Source: Candidatus Stackebrandtia faecavium (GTDB lineage: Bacteria; Actinomycetota; Actinomycetes; Mycobacteriales; Micromonosporaceae). Taken from it: 50,991 nucleotides of DNA. Shown one piece after another: positions 34,481 to 46,407 of the stretch. Both the position numbers and the translations under genes were made by a program. Each line of letters opens with the position of its first letter. Position 1 is the stretch's first letter. Where the stretch lies: contig DXIM01000010.1 of NCBI GenBank assembly GCA_019112895.1, positions 1-50,991 of the forward strand, in the 5' to 3' direction. The notes beneath the pieces are model-generated. The model was not told the origin of the DNA. It searched no databases and was given only the letters and a program-made list of their open reading frames with translations.

Positions 34481-35626
34481 GTGATTTTGCGTGCATCCCG
34501 AACCCTTGGCGTCGCCACTGCCGTCCTCGTGTGCGCCTCGGCGTGTGCCTTCGGCGAACCGCCCCCCGACTCTTCGGGCGAGCCGCCGGACCTTCCCTCC
34601 CCGTCCGAATCCTCCGATGCCCCGGATGCCTCGGTCATGTCCGGTGTCGTGGCTGAAAACCTCGAAGTCCCGTGGGACATCGAGTTCCTCGACGAACAGA
34701 CCGCCATCTTCACCGAGCGCGATTCGGCGACGATCAAGCGGGTGACGATGCCGAAGGACGAGGAAGGCGCGCCGAAAGTCGACGAGGTTCAGGTCATCGA
34801 CGACGTGGAGGCCTCGGGCGAAGGCGGGCTCATGGGGCTGGCGGTGTCGCCCGACTATGAGTCCGACGACACCATTTTCGTCTACTACACCACCGCACAG
34901 GACAACCGCATCGCGAAGCTGAAGCTCGGTGAGGACCCGGACCCGATCGTGACCGGGATCCCCAAGAGCGAGAACCACAACGGCGGACAGATCGATTTCG
35001 GCCCCGACGGCTACCTGTACGCCGGCACAGGCGACGCCGGCGACGGCGAAACCGCCCAAGACAAGGACGAGCTCGCCGGCAAGATCCTGCGCATGGACGA
35101 GAAGGGCGAAGCGCCCAGCGACAACCCCTTCGACGATTCGCTCGTCTACTCCTACGGCCACCGCAACGTGCAAGGACTGGCGTGGAGCGAGAACAAGGAG
35201 CTGTTCGCGACCGAATTCGGGGGCGATAAAGCCGACGAGATCAACAAGATCGAGGCGGGCAGCAACTACGGCTGGCCGAAGATCGAAGGCAACACCGACA
35301 ACGATTCTTATGTCAACCCCGTCGTGACTTTCAAACCGGCCGAAGCTTCCTGCTCGGGAGCCTCCTTCGCGGATTCGGTCCTGGTAACGGCGTGTTTGCG
35401 CGGCGAGAAACTGTACACGGTCGAGTTCACCAAGAAAGGCACTGTGGTCGGTAAGCCCGCCGAAAGCCTCTCCGGGGAGCTGGGCCGGCTTCGTGCCGTC
35501 ACCGAAGCTCCCGATGGAAGCCTGTGGGTGAGCACCTCGAATAAAGACTCCCGCGGCGAGCCTCAAACAGGCGACGACAAGATCGTGCGCATCATCGCCG
35601 GGGGCTCAGCGGAAGGAGCCACCTAA
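34481..35626 (+). CDS. Secreted glucose/sorbosone dehydrogenase-like lipoprotein (PQQ-dependent sugar dehydrogenase family)
   Basis: A 381-residue exported protein. It has an N-terminal signal peptide ending in a lipobox-like ASAC (Cys22), then a Pro/Ser/Asp-rich linker of about 45 residues and a six-bladed beta-propeller. The family features include LEVPWDIEFLD, GEGGLMGLAVSPDY, NHNGGQIDFGPDGYLYAGTGDAGD, SYGHRNVQGLAW and NYGWPKIEG. Soluble members use PQQ to oxidise aldose sugars; this one could also be a non-catalytic relative. The GTG at 34481 is preceded by TACCCT with six bases between, a leaderless arrangement. It is followed after 17 bp by the metallophosphoesterase. Confidence 0.87.
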   Translation: MILRASRTLGVATAVLVCASACAFGEPPPDSSGEPPDLPSPSESSDAPDASVMSGVVAENLEVPWDIEFLDEQTAIFTERDSATIKRVTMPKDEEGAPKVDEVQVIDDVEASGEGGLMGLAVSPDYESDDTIFVYYTTAQDNRIAKLKLGEDPDPIVTGIPKSENHNGGQIDFGPDGYLYAGTGDAGDGETAQDKDELAGKILRMDEKGEAPSDNPFDDSLVYSYGHRNVQGLAWSENKELFATEFGGDKADEINKIEAGSNYGWPKIEGNTDNDSYVNPVVTFKPAEASCSGASFADSVLVTACLRGEKLYTVEFTKKGTVVGKPAESLSGELGRLRAVTEAPDGSLWVSTSNKDSRGEPQTGDDKIVRIIAGGSAEGAT

Positions 35627-35643
35627 TCAACAGGCAAGCATGG

Positions 35644-37230
35644 GTGAGCAACGTCGTTCGCGCCTGTCGAGTTATCGCGGCCCGTCTCGCGCGGGCGGGC
35701 GTGTTGACAGGGCTGTGGGTGAAGCGCTACACACCCGGGTTCGTCCGCTGGTGTAAGACATCGCGCTATCCGCGTTGGTTTGGCAGAGCCATCGTGTATG
35801 TCGCGGTCGCCACCGTGACGGCGTCGATCGGTGTCTATCTCGGCGGTACCAGTCACACCAACGTCGGACCGTTCAACACGACGATGTCGGTCGAACCGTC
35901 CACGACCGGTGAATCCGAGCTTGCCCTGCCCCCGTTGGGGTCGCTGATCTTCGACAGTCATGAAGCGCCGGTGCGCATGTCGGTGCGGCTGGATTCGTTG
36001 GATCCGGCGTTGACTCAAGAGCTCGTCACCAATCCCAAGGGCATCCGCGCCGCGACCGATTCGGCTCCGGATGAGCTTTTGGAAAGCGTCGTAAACGTCG
36101 GTGTCGGCGCGGTCGCGGCGGCGGTACTCGTCAGCCTCATCGTGGGGCTTGTGCTGTTTCGCAACATGCGCCGGGCCGCGATCTGCGCCTGCCTGTCCCT
36201 GGTCATGACCGTATCGGTCCTGGGGATGGCCGCCGCCAGCATCCGTCCGCAATCGATCATGGAGCCACGTTACGAGGGCTTGTTGGCCAACGCCCCCGCG
36301 CTCGTCGGTGACGCCGAAAGCATCGCGGACCGGTATGAGAAATACCGCGACCAGCTGCGCCAATTCATCACCAACATGTCGCAGTTTTACACGGTCGCCA
36401 GCACTCTGCCGTCGTACGAACCGGACCCGGATACGATCCGCGCCTTGCATGTTTCGGACATGCACCTCAACCCGGCCTCGTGGGACCTGATTTCGTCCAT
36501 CGTCGCGCAATTCAACATCGACGTCGTCGTCGACACCGGCGACATGACCGATTGGGGAAGCGAACAAGAATCCGACTTCATCAGCGACGGACTGTCTAAG
36601 TTGAATGTTCCGTACGTATTTGTTCGGGGCAACCACGATTCGGAGCAGACCGCGAAAGAAATCGCCGAGCACGAAAACGCGATCGTGTTGGACAACGACG
36701 TGGCCGAAGTCGCCGGATTGACCGTAGGTGGCATCGGCGACCCCCGATTCACGCCCGACAAGACCGCGACACCCTCGGACTTCCGCGAGGAACAAGTCCT
36801 ACTCGATTCGGGTACCCAGCTCGCCGATACGATCGCGCTCGACGATGGCGCCGACCTGGCGATGGTTCACGACCCTGCCAGCGCGGCGCCGCTGGCGGAC
36901 TCCGTGCCGTTGGTGTTGGCGGGCCATAAGCATCAACGCGAAGTATCCGAACTGGACGATGACACGCTCCAGATGGTGCAAGGCTCCTCCGGTGGCGCCG
37001 GCCTGAGCGGGCTCGAAGGGAACGAGCCCGTCCCGTTGCAGATGTCCGTCCTGTATTTCGATAGCGCTAACGACAACCAATTGCAAGCGTTCGACGACAT
37101 CTCTGTGGGCGGTCACGGCGAGACCGAAGTGTCGCTGGAGCGCCACATCCTGACCGACGGGATGCCGGACGAAGAAAGCGACATCATCCCCAACAAGGAA
37201 GATTCTAAACAGGACGACAAAGGCGATTAA
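35644..37230 (+). CDS. Membrane-bound metallophosphoesterase
   Basis: A 528-residue protein with three hydrophobic helices (about 48-67, 151-172 and 177-199) and a calcineurin-like phosphoesterase domain from about 265. The metal-binding motifs are SDMHLNP (D272, H274), DTGDMTD (D300), RGNHDS (N330, H331) and GHKH further on. An extracytoplasmic loop of about 80 residues separates helices 1 and 2, and the C-terminus is a very acidic, Lys/Asp-rich tail. The GTG start at 35644 gives a basic N-terminal region suitable for a membrane anchor. It is probably co-transcribed with the lipoprotein gene. Substrate unknown. Confidence 0.88.
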   Translation: MSNVVRACRVIAARLARAGVLTGLWVKRYTPGFVRWCKTSRYPRWFGRAIVYVAVATVTASIGVYLGGTSHTNVGPFNTTMSVEPSTTGESELALPPLGSLIFDSHEAPVRMSVRLDSLDPALTQELVTNPKGIRAATDSAPDELLESVVNVGVGAVAAAVLVSLIVGLVLFRNMRRAAICACLSLVMTVSVLGMAAASIRPQSIMEPRYEGLLANAPALVGDAESIADRYEKYRDQLRQFITNMSQFYTVASTLPSYEPDPDTIRALHVSDMHLNPASWDLISSIVAQFNIDVVVDTGDMTDWGSEQESDFISDGLSKLNVPYVFVRGNHDSEQTAKEIAEHENAIVLDNDVAEVAGLTVGGIGDPRFTPDKTATPSDFREEQVLLDSGTQLADTIALDDGADLAMVHDPASAAPLADSVPLVLAGHKHQREVSELDDDTLQMVQGSSGGAGLSGLEGNEPVPLQMSVLYFDSANDNQLQAFDDISVGGHGETEVSLERHILTDGMPDEESDIIPNKEDSKQDDKGD

Positions 37231-37231
37231 A

Positions 37232-37275
37232 CGCGTGTGCCCCTCACCACGGCTCCGTGGTAAGGGGCACACGCG
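37232..37275. terminator. Strong bidirectional terminator hairpin between metallophosphoesterase and gatB
   Basis: CGCGTGTGCCCCT (37232-37244) pairs perfectly with AGGGGCACACGCG (37263-37275), and an inner CCACGG/CCGTGG stem (37247-37252, 37255-37260) stacks on it. The element separates convergent genes. On the minus strand it is followed by TTTAATC, giving a short U-tract for the gat operon; on the plus strand none is evident. Confidence 0.75.
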
Positions 37276-37281
37276 CGTCGG

Positions 37282-38775
37282 TTAAGACAGTTTCTCCAGG
37301 ATCAGCTCACGCACCGTCTTCGCGTCAGCCTGTCCCTTCGTGGTTTTCATGACCGCACCGATCAAGACACCGGCGGCGTTATGCGCGCCGCCACGGATCT
37401 TCTCCGCGACATCCGGGTTCGCCGCGATCGCGTCGTCGACAGCCTTAGTGAGCGCGCCGGCGTCCGACACGACTTCGAGCCCGCGTTCCTTCGCAACCCG
37501 CTCAGGGTCGCCCTCACCGGCCAAGACACCATCGATAACCTGCCGGGCAAGCTTGTCGTTCAGCTTGCCTTCGTCGATGAGGCTTTGCAGCTGCGCCACC
37601 TGACGCGCGTCGATACCCAGCTCGCTGAGCTCGGTTCCGGTCTCGTTGGCGCGGCGCGACAACTCGCCCAGCCACCACTTGCGGGCGGCATCGCTGGAAG
37701 CGCCGGCCGCGATCGTGTCTTCGATGAGCTCAACGGCGCCCGCATTGAGGACTGACGCCATCTCATGACTGGAGATACCCCAATCGGCCTGCAACCGTTG
37801 CCGCCGAACCCGCGGTAGCTCCGGCAACGCAGCCTTGAGTTGCGACACCCATTCGGCGTCGGGAGCCATCGGCGTCAAGTCCGGTTCCGGGAAGTACCGA
37901 TAGTCGGTCGCCGTCTCCTTGCTGCGGCCCGGCGACGTGTCACCGGTGGTCTCGTGGAAGTGGCGCGTCTCCTGGAGAATCGTTTCGCCAGCATCCAGGA
38001 GTGCCGCTTGCCGCTGGATCTCGGATGTGACGGCCCGTTCCACGCTACGCAGCGAGTTCACGTTCTTCGTCTCGGTACGGGTGCCCCATTCCTGACCGGG
38101 CCGGTTCAGGGACGTGTTGACGTCGCAGCGCATCGAGCCCTGCTCCATGCGCACATCGGAGACGTTGAGGCCCCGGATGATCTCCCGCAATTCGGTGACA
38201 TAGGCGCGCGCGACCTCGGGAGCCAGCGAACCAGCGCCCGCGACCGGATTGGTCACGATCTCGACCAGCGGGATCCCCGCGCGGTTGTAGTCGACGAGAG
38301 ATTCTTTCGCGCCCTGGATACGACCGGTGGAGCCGCCGACATGCAGGCTCTTACCGGTGTCTTCCTCCAGGTGCACGCGTTCGATCTCGACGCGCACGGT
38401 CTCGCCGTTGACATCCACGTCGACGTACCCGTTCTCGCACAACGGTTCGTCATACTGCGACGTCTGGAAGTTCTTGGGCATGTCCGGGTAGAAATAGTTC
38501 TTCCGCGCAAACCGGCACCAGCTGGCGATCGTGCAATTCAATGCCAGGCCGATACGAATGGTGGCTTCGATCGCCGCCGCGTTGGCGACCGGCAATGCAC
38601 CCGGAAGTCCCAGACACACCGGGCACACCTGCGTATTCGGTTCAGCACCGAACACTGTGGCGCAGCCGCAGAACATCTTCGTGCGGGTACCGAGCTCGAC
38701 GTGAGTTTCCAGGCCGATGACCGGTTCGAATGCGGCTATGGCGTCCTCGTAGGACATTGGTGTCGTGGTGCTCAT
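37282..38775 (-). CDS. gatB: Aspartyl/glutamyl-tRNA(Asn/Gln) amidotransferase subunit B
   Basis: A 497-residue tRNA-binding subunit of the GatCAB complex that converts Glu-tRNA(Gln) and Asp-tRNA(Asn) to the amidated forms. The N-terminal signature [18 protein letters not shown] and the zinc-binding [13 protein letters not shown] are intact, as are [20 protein letters not shown] and the C-terminal YqeY-like helical domain. It overlaps gatA by 4 bp (ATGA at 38772-38775), so the complex is made from one transcript in the order C-A-B. It ends before a strong convergent terminator. Confidence 0.97.
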   Translation of the reverse strand: MSTTTPMSYEDAIAAFEPVIGLETHVELGTRTKMFCGCATVFGAEPNTQVCPVCLGLPGALPVANAAAIEATIRIGLALNCTIASWCRFARKNYFYPDMPKNFQTSQYDEPLCENGYVDVDVNGETVRVEIERVHLEEDTGKSLHVGGSTGRIQGAKESLVDYNRAGIPLVEIVTNPVAGAGSLAPEVARAYVTELREIIRGLNVSDVRMEQGSMRCDVNTSLNRPGQEWGTRTETKNVNSLRSVERAVTSEIQRQAALLDAGETILQETRHFHETTGDTSPGRSKETATDYRYFPEPDLTPMAPDAEWVSQLKAALPELPRVRRQRLQADWGISSHEMASVLNAGAVELIEDTIAAGASSDAARKWWLGELSRRANETGTELSELGIDARQVAQLQSLIDEGKLNDKLARQVIDGVLAGEGDPERVAKERGLEVVSDAGALTKAVDDAIAANPDVAEKIRGGAHNAAGVLIGAVMKTTKGQADAKTVRELILEKLS

Positions 38776-40286
38776 TGTGCTACTTCCTTTCCCGCCACAT
38801 CCGGGGTTTGATCCGACAGCAACGGCGCCTGCGTCGACTCGAATGCCGCACCAATGCGATATGACACGTCGTCGCGCATCGTCGGGGCCATCACCTGCAG
38901 ACCGGCCGGCAAGCCGTCCGAGAGACCACTGGGGACCGACAATGCGGGACCCCCGGCCAAGTTAGACGGAATCGTGTACAGGTCCGCCAGGTACATCTGG
39001 TACGGGTCTTGTGTACGGGAACCGAACTCGAACGCCGTGAACGGCGTCGTCGGAGATACCAACGCGTCCACCGACTCGTAGGCGGCCTCGAAGTCACGCA
39101 TGATGAGGGTGCGCACCTTCTGCGCCTGGCCATAGAACTGGTCCACATAGCCGGCGGACAGGGCGTAGGTGCCCAAAATGATCCGGCGCTTGACTTCGGG
39201 ACCGAAACCGGCTTCGCGCGTGGCCGCCATGACTTCCTCGAGCGAACGGGTGCCATCGTCGCCGACGCGCAGCCCGTAACGCACGCTGTCGTAGCGGGCG
39301 AGGTTCGACGAACATTCGCTCGGCGAGATCAAGTAGTAGGCCGGCAGCCCGTACTTGAAGTGCGGACACGAAACCTCCACGACCTCAGCCCCGAGCTTCA
39401 CCAACGCGTCGACCGACGACTGGTAAGCCGCAACGACCCCCGGGTCCGCGCCTTCGCCGGTGGCGAACTCTTTGACGATGCCCAACCGCACGCCGCTGAG
39501 ATCACCGGATGCTCCGCTCCGGGCAGCTTCGGTCACCGACGGCAACGCCTGCCGAATCGAGGTGGCGTCCATCGGGTCGTGGCCGCCCATGACCTCCTGC
39601 AGCAGCGCCGCGTCCAACGCTGTGCGCGACACCGGCCCCGGGGTGTCCAAAGACGAAGAAAAGGCAATCAGACCATAACGGCTGTTGACGCCGTACGTCG
39701 GTTTGGCGCCGAACGTGCCCGTCACGGCACCGGGCTGACGGATCGATCCGCCGGTGTCCGTGCCCACCGCCAGCGGCGCCATTCGTGCCGCGACCGCGGC
39801 GGAAGAACCGCCACCGGAACCACCCGGGATACGGCCGAGGTCCCATGGGTTACGAGTCGCGCCGAACGCCGAATATTCCGTCGACGAACCCATCGCGAAC
39901 TCGTCCAAGTTCGTCTTACCGAGTATCGGCATACCGGCGGCTTTGATGCGTTCCACGATCGTCGCGTCGTACGGAGGGATCCAGCCCTCCAACATCTTCG
40001 AGGCCGCGGTAGTCGGCATGCCCTTGGTGGCGACGATGTCTTTGACCGCGATCGGCACCCCCGCCAGCGGCCCCAGTTCCTCGCCCTTGGCGCGTGCCGC
40101 GTCGACGGCGCGCGCCGTGTTCAACGCACCTTCGGCGTCGATATGCAAGAAGGCGTTCAACTTCGGTTCGACAGCGTCGATCCGGTCCAGGAACGCCTGC
40201 GTGACCTCCTCGGACGTCACTTCGCCGGCGGTCATTGCCTGCGACAACTCCGCGGCGGTCTTATTCGTGATCTCGGCTGAACTCAT
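38772..40286 (-). CDS. gatA: Aspartyl/glutamyl-tRNA(Asn/Gln) amidotransferase subunit A
   Basis: A 504-residue amidase that releases ammonia from glutamine for the GatB active site. The Ser-cisSer-Lys triad is recognisable: the lysine in [13 protein letters not shown] and the serines in the glycine/serine-rich loop ([14 protein letters not shown]) and [12 protein letters not shown]. The amidase signature, length and the C-terminal [20 protein letters not shown] are standard. It overlaps gatC upstream and gatB downstream by 4 bp each. Confidence 0.97.
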   Translation of the reverse strand: MSSAEITNKTAAELSQAMTAGEVTSEEVTQAFLDRIDAVEPKLNAFLHIDAEGALNTARAVDAARAKGEELGPLAGVPIAVKDIVATKGMPTTAASKMLEGWIPPYDATIVERIKAAGMPILGKTNLDEFAMGSSTEYSAFGATRNPWDLGRIPGGSGGGSSAAVAARMAPLAVGTDTGGSIRQPGAVTGTFGAKPTYGVNSRYGLIAFSSSLDTPGPVSRTALDAALLQEVMGGHDPMDATSIRQALPSVTEAARSGASGDLSGVRLGIVKEFATGEGADPGVVAAYQSSVDALVKLGAEVVEVSCPHFKYGLPAYYLISPSECSSNLARYDSVRYGLRVGDDGTRSLEEVMAATREAGFGPEVKRRIILGTYALSAGYVDQFYGQAQKVRTLIMRDFEAAYESVDALVSPTTPFTAFEFGSRTQDPYQMYLADLYTIPSNLAGGPALSVPSGLSDGLPAGLQVMAPTMRDDVSYRIGAAFESTQAPLLSDQTPDVAGKEVAQ

Positions 40287-40582
40287 TCTTCCTCCCCCAG
40301 GATGCGCGGCACCCGGAACCGGTCCTGCGCCACATCCGGCGCCCCCGCGAGTACGTCGGCTCGCGGCAGGCTTTCACGCGGTTCGTCGGCGCGCGTCACG
40401 TTAGTGAGCTCGACCGCGTGCGACGTGGGCGGAATGTCCGCAGCAGCGACGCCGCGGATGCTTTGTATCGATTCCAGGATCACGTCCAGTTGCTGGGCGA
40501 AACGGTCCAGCTCGTCATCCGTCACGTCCAGGCGCGCCAAATGCGCCAGATGCGCGACCTCTTCACGCGAGATTGCGGTCAT
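40283..40582 (-). CDS. gatC: Aspartyl/glutamyl-tRNA(Asn/Gln) amidotransferase subunit C
   Basis: A 99-residue subunit that wraps around and stabilises the GatA-GatB interface. The start [21 protein letters not shown] and the middle [24 protein letters not shown] are typical; the C-terminus ends with VPRILGEEE. It is the first gene of the gatCAB operon; the ATG at 40582 has GAGGGA eight bases upstream. The 141 bp before it contain no visible gene. Confidence 0.95.
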   Translation of the reverse strand: MTAISREEVAHLAHLARLDVTDDELDRFAQQLDVILESIQSIRGVAAADIPPTSHAVELTNVTRADEPRESLPRADVLAGAPDVAQDRFRVPRILGEEE

Positions 40583-40723
40583 CTATTAGATCCCTCAGTC
40601 AATGTGGTTGCTCGATTAATCGCCTGACCGATCGAGTCTAAGGACCCGCGCAGTCGTGCCCACACCGGCATCACCGGGTCCGGCTCGGCGACAACCTGGA
40701 CGTTCACGTCGCGCGAGTATCGA

Positions 40724-42805
40724 TCACTGCGGTTTCGTCACCATCGATGTCTGCTGCTCCGCGACCCGCAGTTCCGGCGGGCGGTAACGCACCATCCATT
40801 CGGCGAGGGCGGCTGGTGGCATTGGACGCGCATGGAACCAGCCTTGCGCGCTGGGGCATTTCAAACCGATCAACTGACGCCACGTCGCCTCGTCCTCGAC
40901 ACCTTCCGCAACAACATGCAGATTCAGCGAGCGTCCAAGCTCGATGATGGAGCGCACGATCGCGACCGATTCGGTGTCGTGACGCATCCCCAAAACGAAG
41001 GATTTATCGATCTTGACTTCGGAAACCTGTAGCCGCCGCAGATGTTGCATCGACGAGAACCCGGTGCCGAAGTCATCCAAACTGAGGCTGACTCCGCCGC
41101 GCTCGAGACGTTTCAGCGTCGTCACGACCCTGCGAGGATCCGCCATGAGCGCACCCTCCGTTATCTCCAAGCGGATGAGCTCGGCGGGAACCTCATGCAC
41201 CTCGAGCCGTTCGAACAGGTAGTCGCAGAAGTCCGTGGCATGCAGATCGCGCACGCTCACGTTGATCGAGGCGCGCAGTCGCAGACCATCGGCGAGCCAC
41301 CGCGACAGCTGAGCCACGCATTCCTCGATGACGCGATACGTCAGCACCCGCATCACGGCGCTGTGTTCCGCCAACGCGATCAGGTCGCTGGGATCGATCG
41401 GGCCCTGCGTCGGGTGCCGATAGCGAAACAGAGCCTCCACCCCGACGACATCGCCGTGCTTCAGATCGATCTGCGGTTGGTAATACAGTTCTATCCCCGG
41501 CAGCGCCTCGGTCTCCAGGGCGCGGCGCAGGTCGCCCAACAGCGAAAGCCGCTCGGGGGAATGATTATCCGACTCCGGCGTGTAGACGGCTATCCCGCTA
41601 CCGCGTTCCTTGGCTTCGGCCATCGCCACGTTGGCGCGGCGGAACAGGTCATCGAAGTCGTCGCCGTGGTCCGGGTAGCACGCGATGCCGATCGTGCCGG
41701 ACACGTCGATACAGACCTCGTCGAGCCACACTTGCTCCTGCAGGGCCGTTTGGATCGAACTCGCTGCGGTATAGGCATCTTGGACGCTGTCGATTTCGCT
41801 GAACAGGAACGCGAACTCATCGCCGCCGATACGGGCCACGACGGTGCCGGGGCCACTGCAGTGCTGCTGGAACCGTCGCGAAAGTTCATTCAGCATGCGG
41901 TCGCCGACGCCGTGGCCGAGCGCGTTGTTCACCGAGGCGAAGTTGTCGATATCGCAGACGACGACGGCCATACGGAAACGCGAATCCGCCATCTGCGCCA
42001 GCGTGTCGCCGGCCAACTGTTGGAAGCCTTTGCGGTTGGGCGTGAGCGTCAAGCCATCCGTCAAGGCCATGCGTTCCCGGTCGGCCGACAGCCGTGCCAT
42101 GCGCGACACGGCGAAGATGGGCACCGCCGCCAACACAACCAACCACGGGTTGACGGCGGCCGCGACCGCGAGGATCGGGGCCAAACCGAGCAAGGCGCAA
42201 TGCACGACGGCTTCGTAACCGAATGAGGATGTGAGCGCGCGCCACCACGGCTGCGCGAACCGCAACGACCACGCACAGCCGACGAGTACATGACTGGTGA
42301 AGAACCACGCGAGACCGGCCAGCAGGAAGGTACCGAGGCCGGCGGCGCCGGCGATGAATTCGGTGCCCGACAGGTCGAACATCAGCAGTACGAGTTGTGA
42401 AGCGGACAGCGCGAGCGCGAACTGCGCCGCGTTGAAACCGATCCTCCACACCGGAGCACCCATGCCTCCAAAAACGAGGATCGCCACGATCGTCTGCACC
42501 ACCAGCGCCGGAATGAACCCCCAGGTGATGAGTATGGCCATGACGAAACTGAGCGAAATCATCGCCGTCAACGAGTAGCGGGATCCCGGCGTCAGAATCG
42601 GACGGAGCTCCACGATGATCGCCATGATCGCCATGAGCCAGACCGCGGGACCGCCGCTTTCCGGGATCGAGTCGGAGAACCCGCGCCCCGTCAACAGCAG
42701 CACGAACACGACGACCGGCGCGACCGCGCATATACTCAGGACATAACTGAAGAAGGCGCTGCGGCGCGGTGGCGGTACGACATTTCGCAATGAGGTCGTT
42801 GTCAT
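40724..42805 (-). CDS. Membrane-bound GGDEF-EAL cyclic-di-GMP enzyme
   Basis: A 693-residue protein with about eight N-terminal helices (to about 230), then GGDEF and EAL domains without a PAS domain. GGDEF itself is intact (ARIGGDEFAFLF), but the RxxD I-site five residues upstream is missing (GPGT instead), so feedback inhibition is probably absent. EAL active-site elements are present: VEALFRYRHP, INVSVRDL, LEITEGALM, LDDFGTGFSSM, KIDKSFV and VVAEGVED. The start at ATG 42805 follows GGGAG; an ATG 12 codons earlier lacks a ribosome-binding site. From memory, RmdB of Streptomyces lies at the same place beside gatC and ligA; this may be its orthologue. Confidence 0.9.
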   Translation of the reverse strand: MTTTSLRNVVPPPRRSAFFSYVLSICAVAPVVVFVLLLTGRGFSDSIPESGGPAVWLMAIMAIIVELRPILTPGSRYSLTAMISLSFVMAILITWGFIPALVVQTIVAILVFGGMGAPVWRIGFNAAQFALALSASQLVLLMFDLSGTEFIAGAAGLGTFLLAGLAWFFTSHVLVGCAWSLRFAQPWWRALTSSFGYEAVVHCALLGLAPILAVAAAVNPWLVVLAAVPIFAVSRMARLSADRERMALTDGLTLTPNRKGFQQLAGDTLAQMADSRFRMAVVVCDIDNFASVNNALGHGVGDRMLNELSRRFQQHCSGPGTVVARIGGDEFAFLFSEIDSVQDAYTAASSIQTALQEQVWLDEVCIDVSGTIGIACYPDHGDDFDDLFRRANVAMAEAKERGSGIAVYTPESDNHSPERLSLLGDLRRALETEALPGIELYYQPQIDLKHGDVVGVEALFRYRHPTQGPIDPSDLIALAEHSAVMRVLTYRVIEECVAQLSRWLADGLRLRASINVSVRDLHATDFCDYLFERLEVHEVPAELIRLEITEGALMADPRRVVTTLKRLERGGVSLSLDDFGTGFSSMQHLRRLQVSEVKIDKSFVLGMRHDTESVAIVRSIIELGRSLNLHVVAEGVEDEATWRQLIGLKCPSAQGWFHARPMPPAALAEWMVRYRPPELRVAEQQTSMVTKPQ

Positions 42806-43107
42806 CGCATCTCCCGACATCATCGCTATTGGGCTGAGCATGCCACTGCTATCAGGTGTGGCTCAATTGAGAGTGACACAACCCGGCTGACGGTAAAAGT
42901 CCTCTTATGGGCAACGAACGTCGAAGTTCCCGGTAACGGCCGCGGTCTCAGTCATGGCCAGCCCGTGATACCTAGCGTCTGAATTGGTCTCGAGTATCGC
43001 CGCGAACCGTATGTTACTGGGGAAACGACTGCCCGGATACGGGGGTCGTCTCGCACGGTGCCGCTGTATATCGCGATGCCGCCGGCGCCCCGCGACTCGG
43101 TGTTCCT
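42806..43107. other. Intergenic region upstream of the second GGDEF-EAL gene
   Basis: About 300 bp hold no open frame that I would accept. A 10-bp palindrome CTCAATTGAG is at 42862-42871, about 60 bp before the gene, and TTCGTT/TACCGT with 17-bp spacing on the minus strand near 42900 could be its promoter. I see no cyclic-di-GMP riboswitch motif. Toward ligA (43060-43107) there is GC-rich sequence but no strong terminator. Confidence 0.4.
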
Positions 43108-45357
<2,250 letters not shown>

Positions 45358-45408
45358 CTAGTCGGTGGATACGACGTACACCCCTGTGGATGGCGCGGTG
45401 TCGCGCGA

Positions 45409-46407
45409 TCAAATCGTGAAGCGACGCATCGCTTCGACGCATGTCGCCGCCAGCACGCGGGCCTGCTCCAGGTTGCCTTCGGCGGTGCCACAGCTGGGCG
45501 AGATACAGACTTGTTCGCGCAGCACTGCCGCGGAGAAGCCCAGCCGACTCCACAAGACCTGCACCGAATCCGCGACGCTCTTCGGCGACGGGGGTTCGTG
45601 CCACGCGGTGGCGTCCAGCGCGCCCGCAATGAGCCCCACCCCTGCCTCGACCGCTTCACCGATCGGGTCGAGGCTGCGCGCGGAGTTCAAATCCAGCAGC
45701 GACAGGTCCAGGGAGATCGCGGCGACACCAGCGTCCTGCAACAGACGCACCGGCACGTTTCCGGCGCAGCAGTGCGCGACGACGGGAACCCCAGCCCTAT
45801 TGACCATTGTGGTGAGCGTCTCGATAGCGTCCGGAACCTCCACGGGTGCGTAACGCGAGAAACCGCTCGGCGTCGCAATCCCGCCCGCCAAGACCGCGGG
45901 AAGGCTGGGCTCGTCCAGCTGCAGGAATACGCTCGCATGAGGCATCCTCGCGGCGACCTGAGCGGCATAACGCGCCAGGCCCTCGGCCAACGACTGCGTC
46001 AGCTCGCGCGTCGCCCCCGGGTCCGCGAGCATCGGACCACCACGGGCGCGCTGCAGGGACGCCGCCAACGTCCACGGCCCGCAGGCAGCGATCTTCACGG
46101 CACCGTCATGTTCGGAAACCAGATCCGTCAAGGTATCCAGGTCCCGCTCCAGGAAATCCGTGGCGCGACTCACGTCGATACCGTGCCTCGCCGAGGTCTG
46201 CCAGCGTCCCGCATACAGCGTCACGGGCAAGTCGACGAGCATGGCGCAGGTGCGACCGACCATGTCCGCGCCGGGGCCGCGTTCGGGCAGCTCCGGCAGG
46301 TATGCGAAGTCGGGCAACTCGCCGAACACGGTTCGCACGGCCTCGGCCACGTCAGTGCCCGGCAAAGATCCGATACCGGTCGCGACTCCGCCGGGGAATC
46401 TAGGCAT
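45409..46407 (-). CDS. MetE-like (cobalamin-independent methionine synthase C-terminal family) protein
   Basis: A 332-residue UROD/MetE-like barrel protein, much shorter than MetE (about 750) and corresponding to its catalytic domain. Candidate zinc ligands are His and Cys in VVAHCCAGN and Cys in [20 protein letters not shown] is the conserved strand. Such single-domain proteins use methylated corrinoid or other methyl donors, or are of unknown function. ATG 46407 overlaps the end of mnmA by 8 bp, so it is co-transcribed with the tRNA-thiolation genes, a link to sulfur metabolism. Assignment of the exact reaction is uncertain. Confidence 0.82.
   Translation of the reverse strand: MPRFPGGVATGIGSLPGTDVAEAVRTVFGELPDFAYLPELPERGPGADMVGRTCAMLVDLPVTLYAGRWQTSARHGIDVSRATDFLERDLDTLTDLVSEHDGAVKIAACGPWTLAASLQRARGGPMLADPGATRELTQSLAEGLARYAAQVAARMPHASVFLQLDEPSLPAVLAGGIATPSGFSRYAPVEVPDAIETLTTMVNRAGVPVVAHCCAGNVPVRLLQDAGVAAISLDLSLLDLNSARSLDPIGEAVEAGVGLIAGALDATAWHEPPSPKSVADSVQVLWSRLGFSAAVLREQVCISPSCGTAEGNLEQARVLAATCVEAMRRFTI

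Noticed and set aside
42842-43107. Cyclic-di-GMP riboswitch near the GGDEF-EAL gene
   Set aside because: No GEMM-type core or paired tetraloop/receptor arrangement visible; only a short palindrome.
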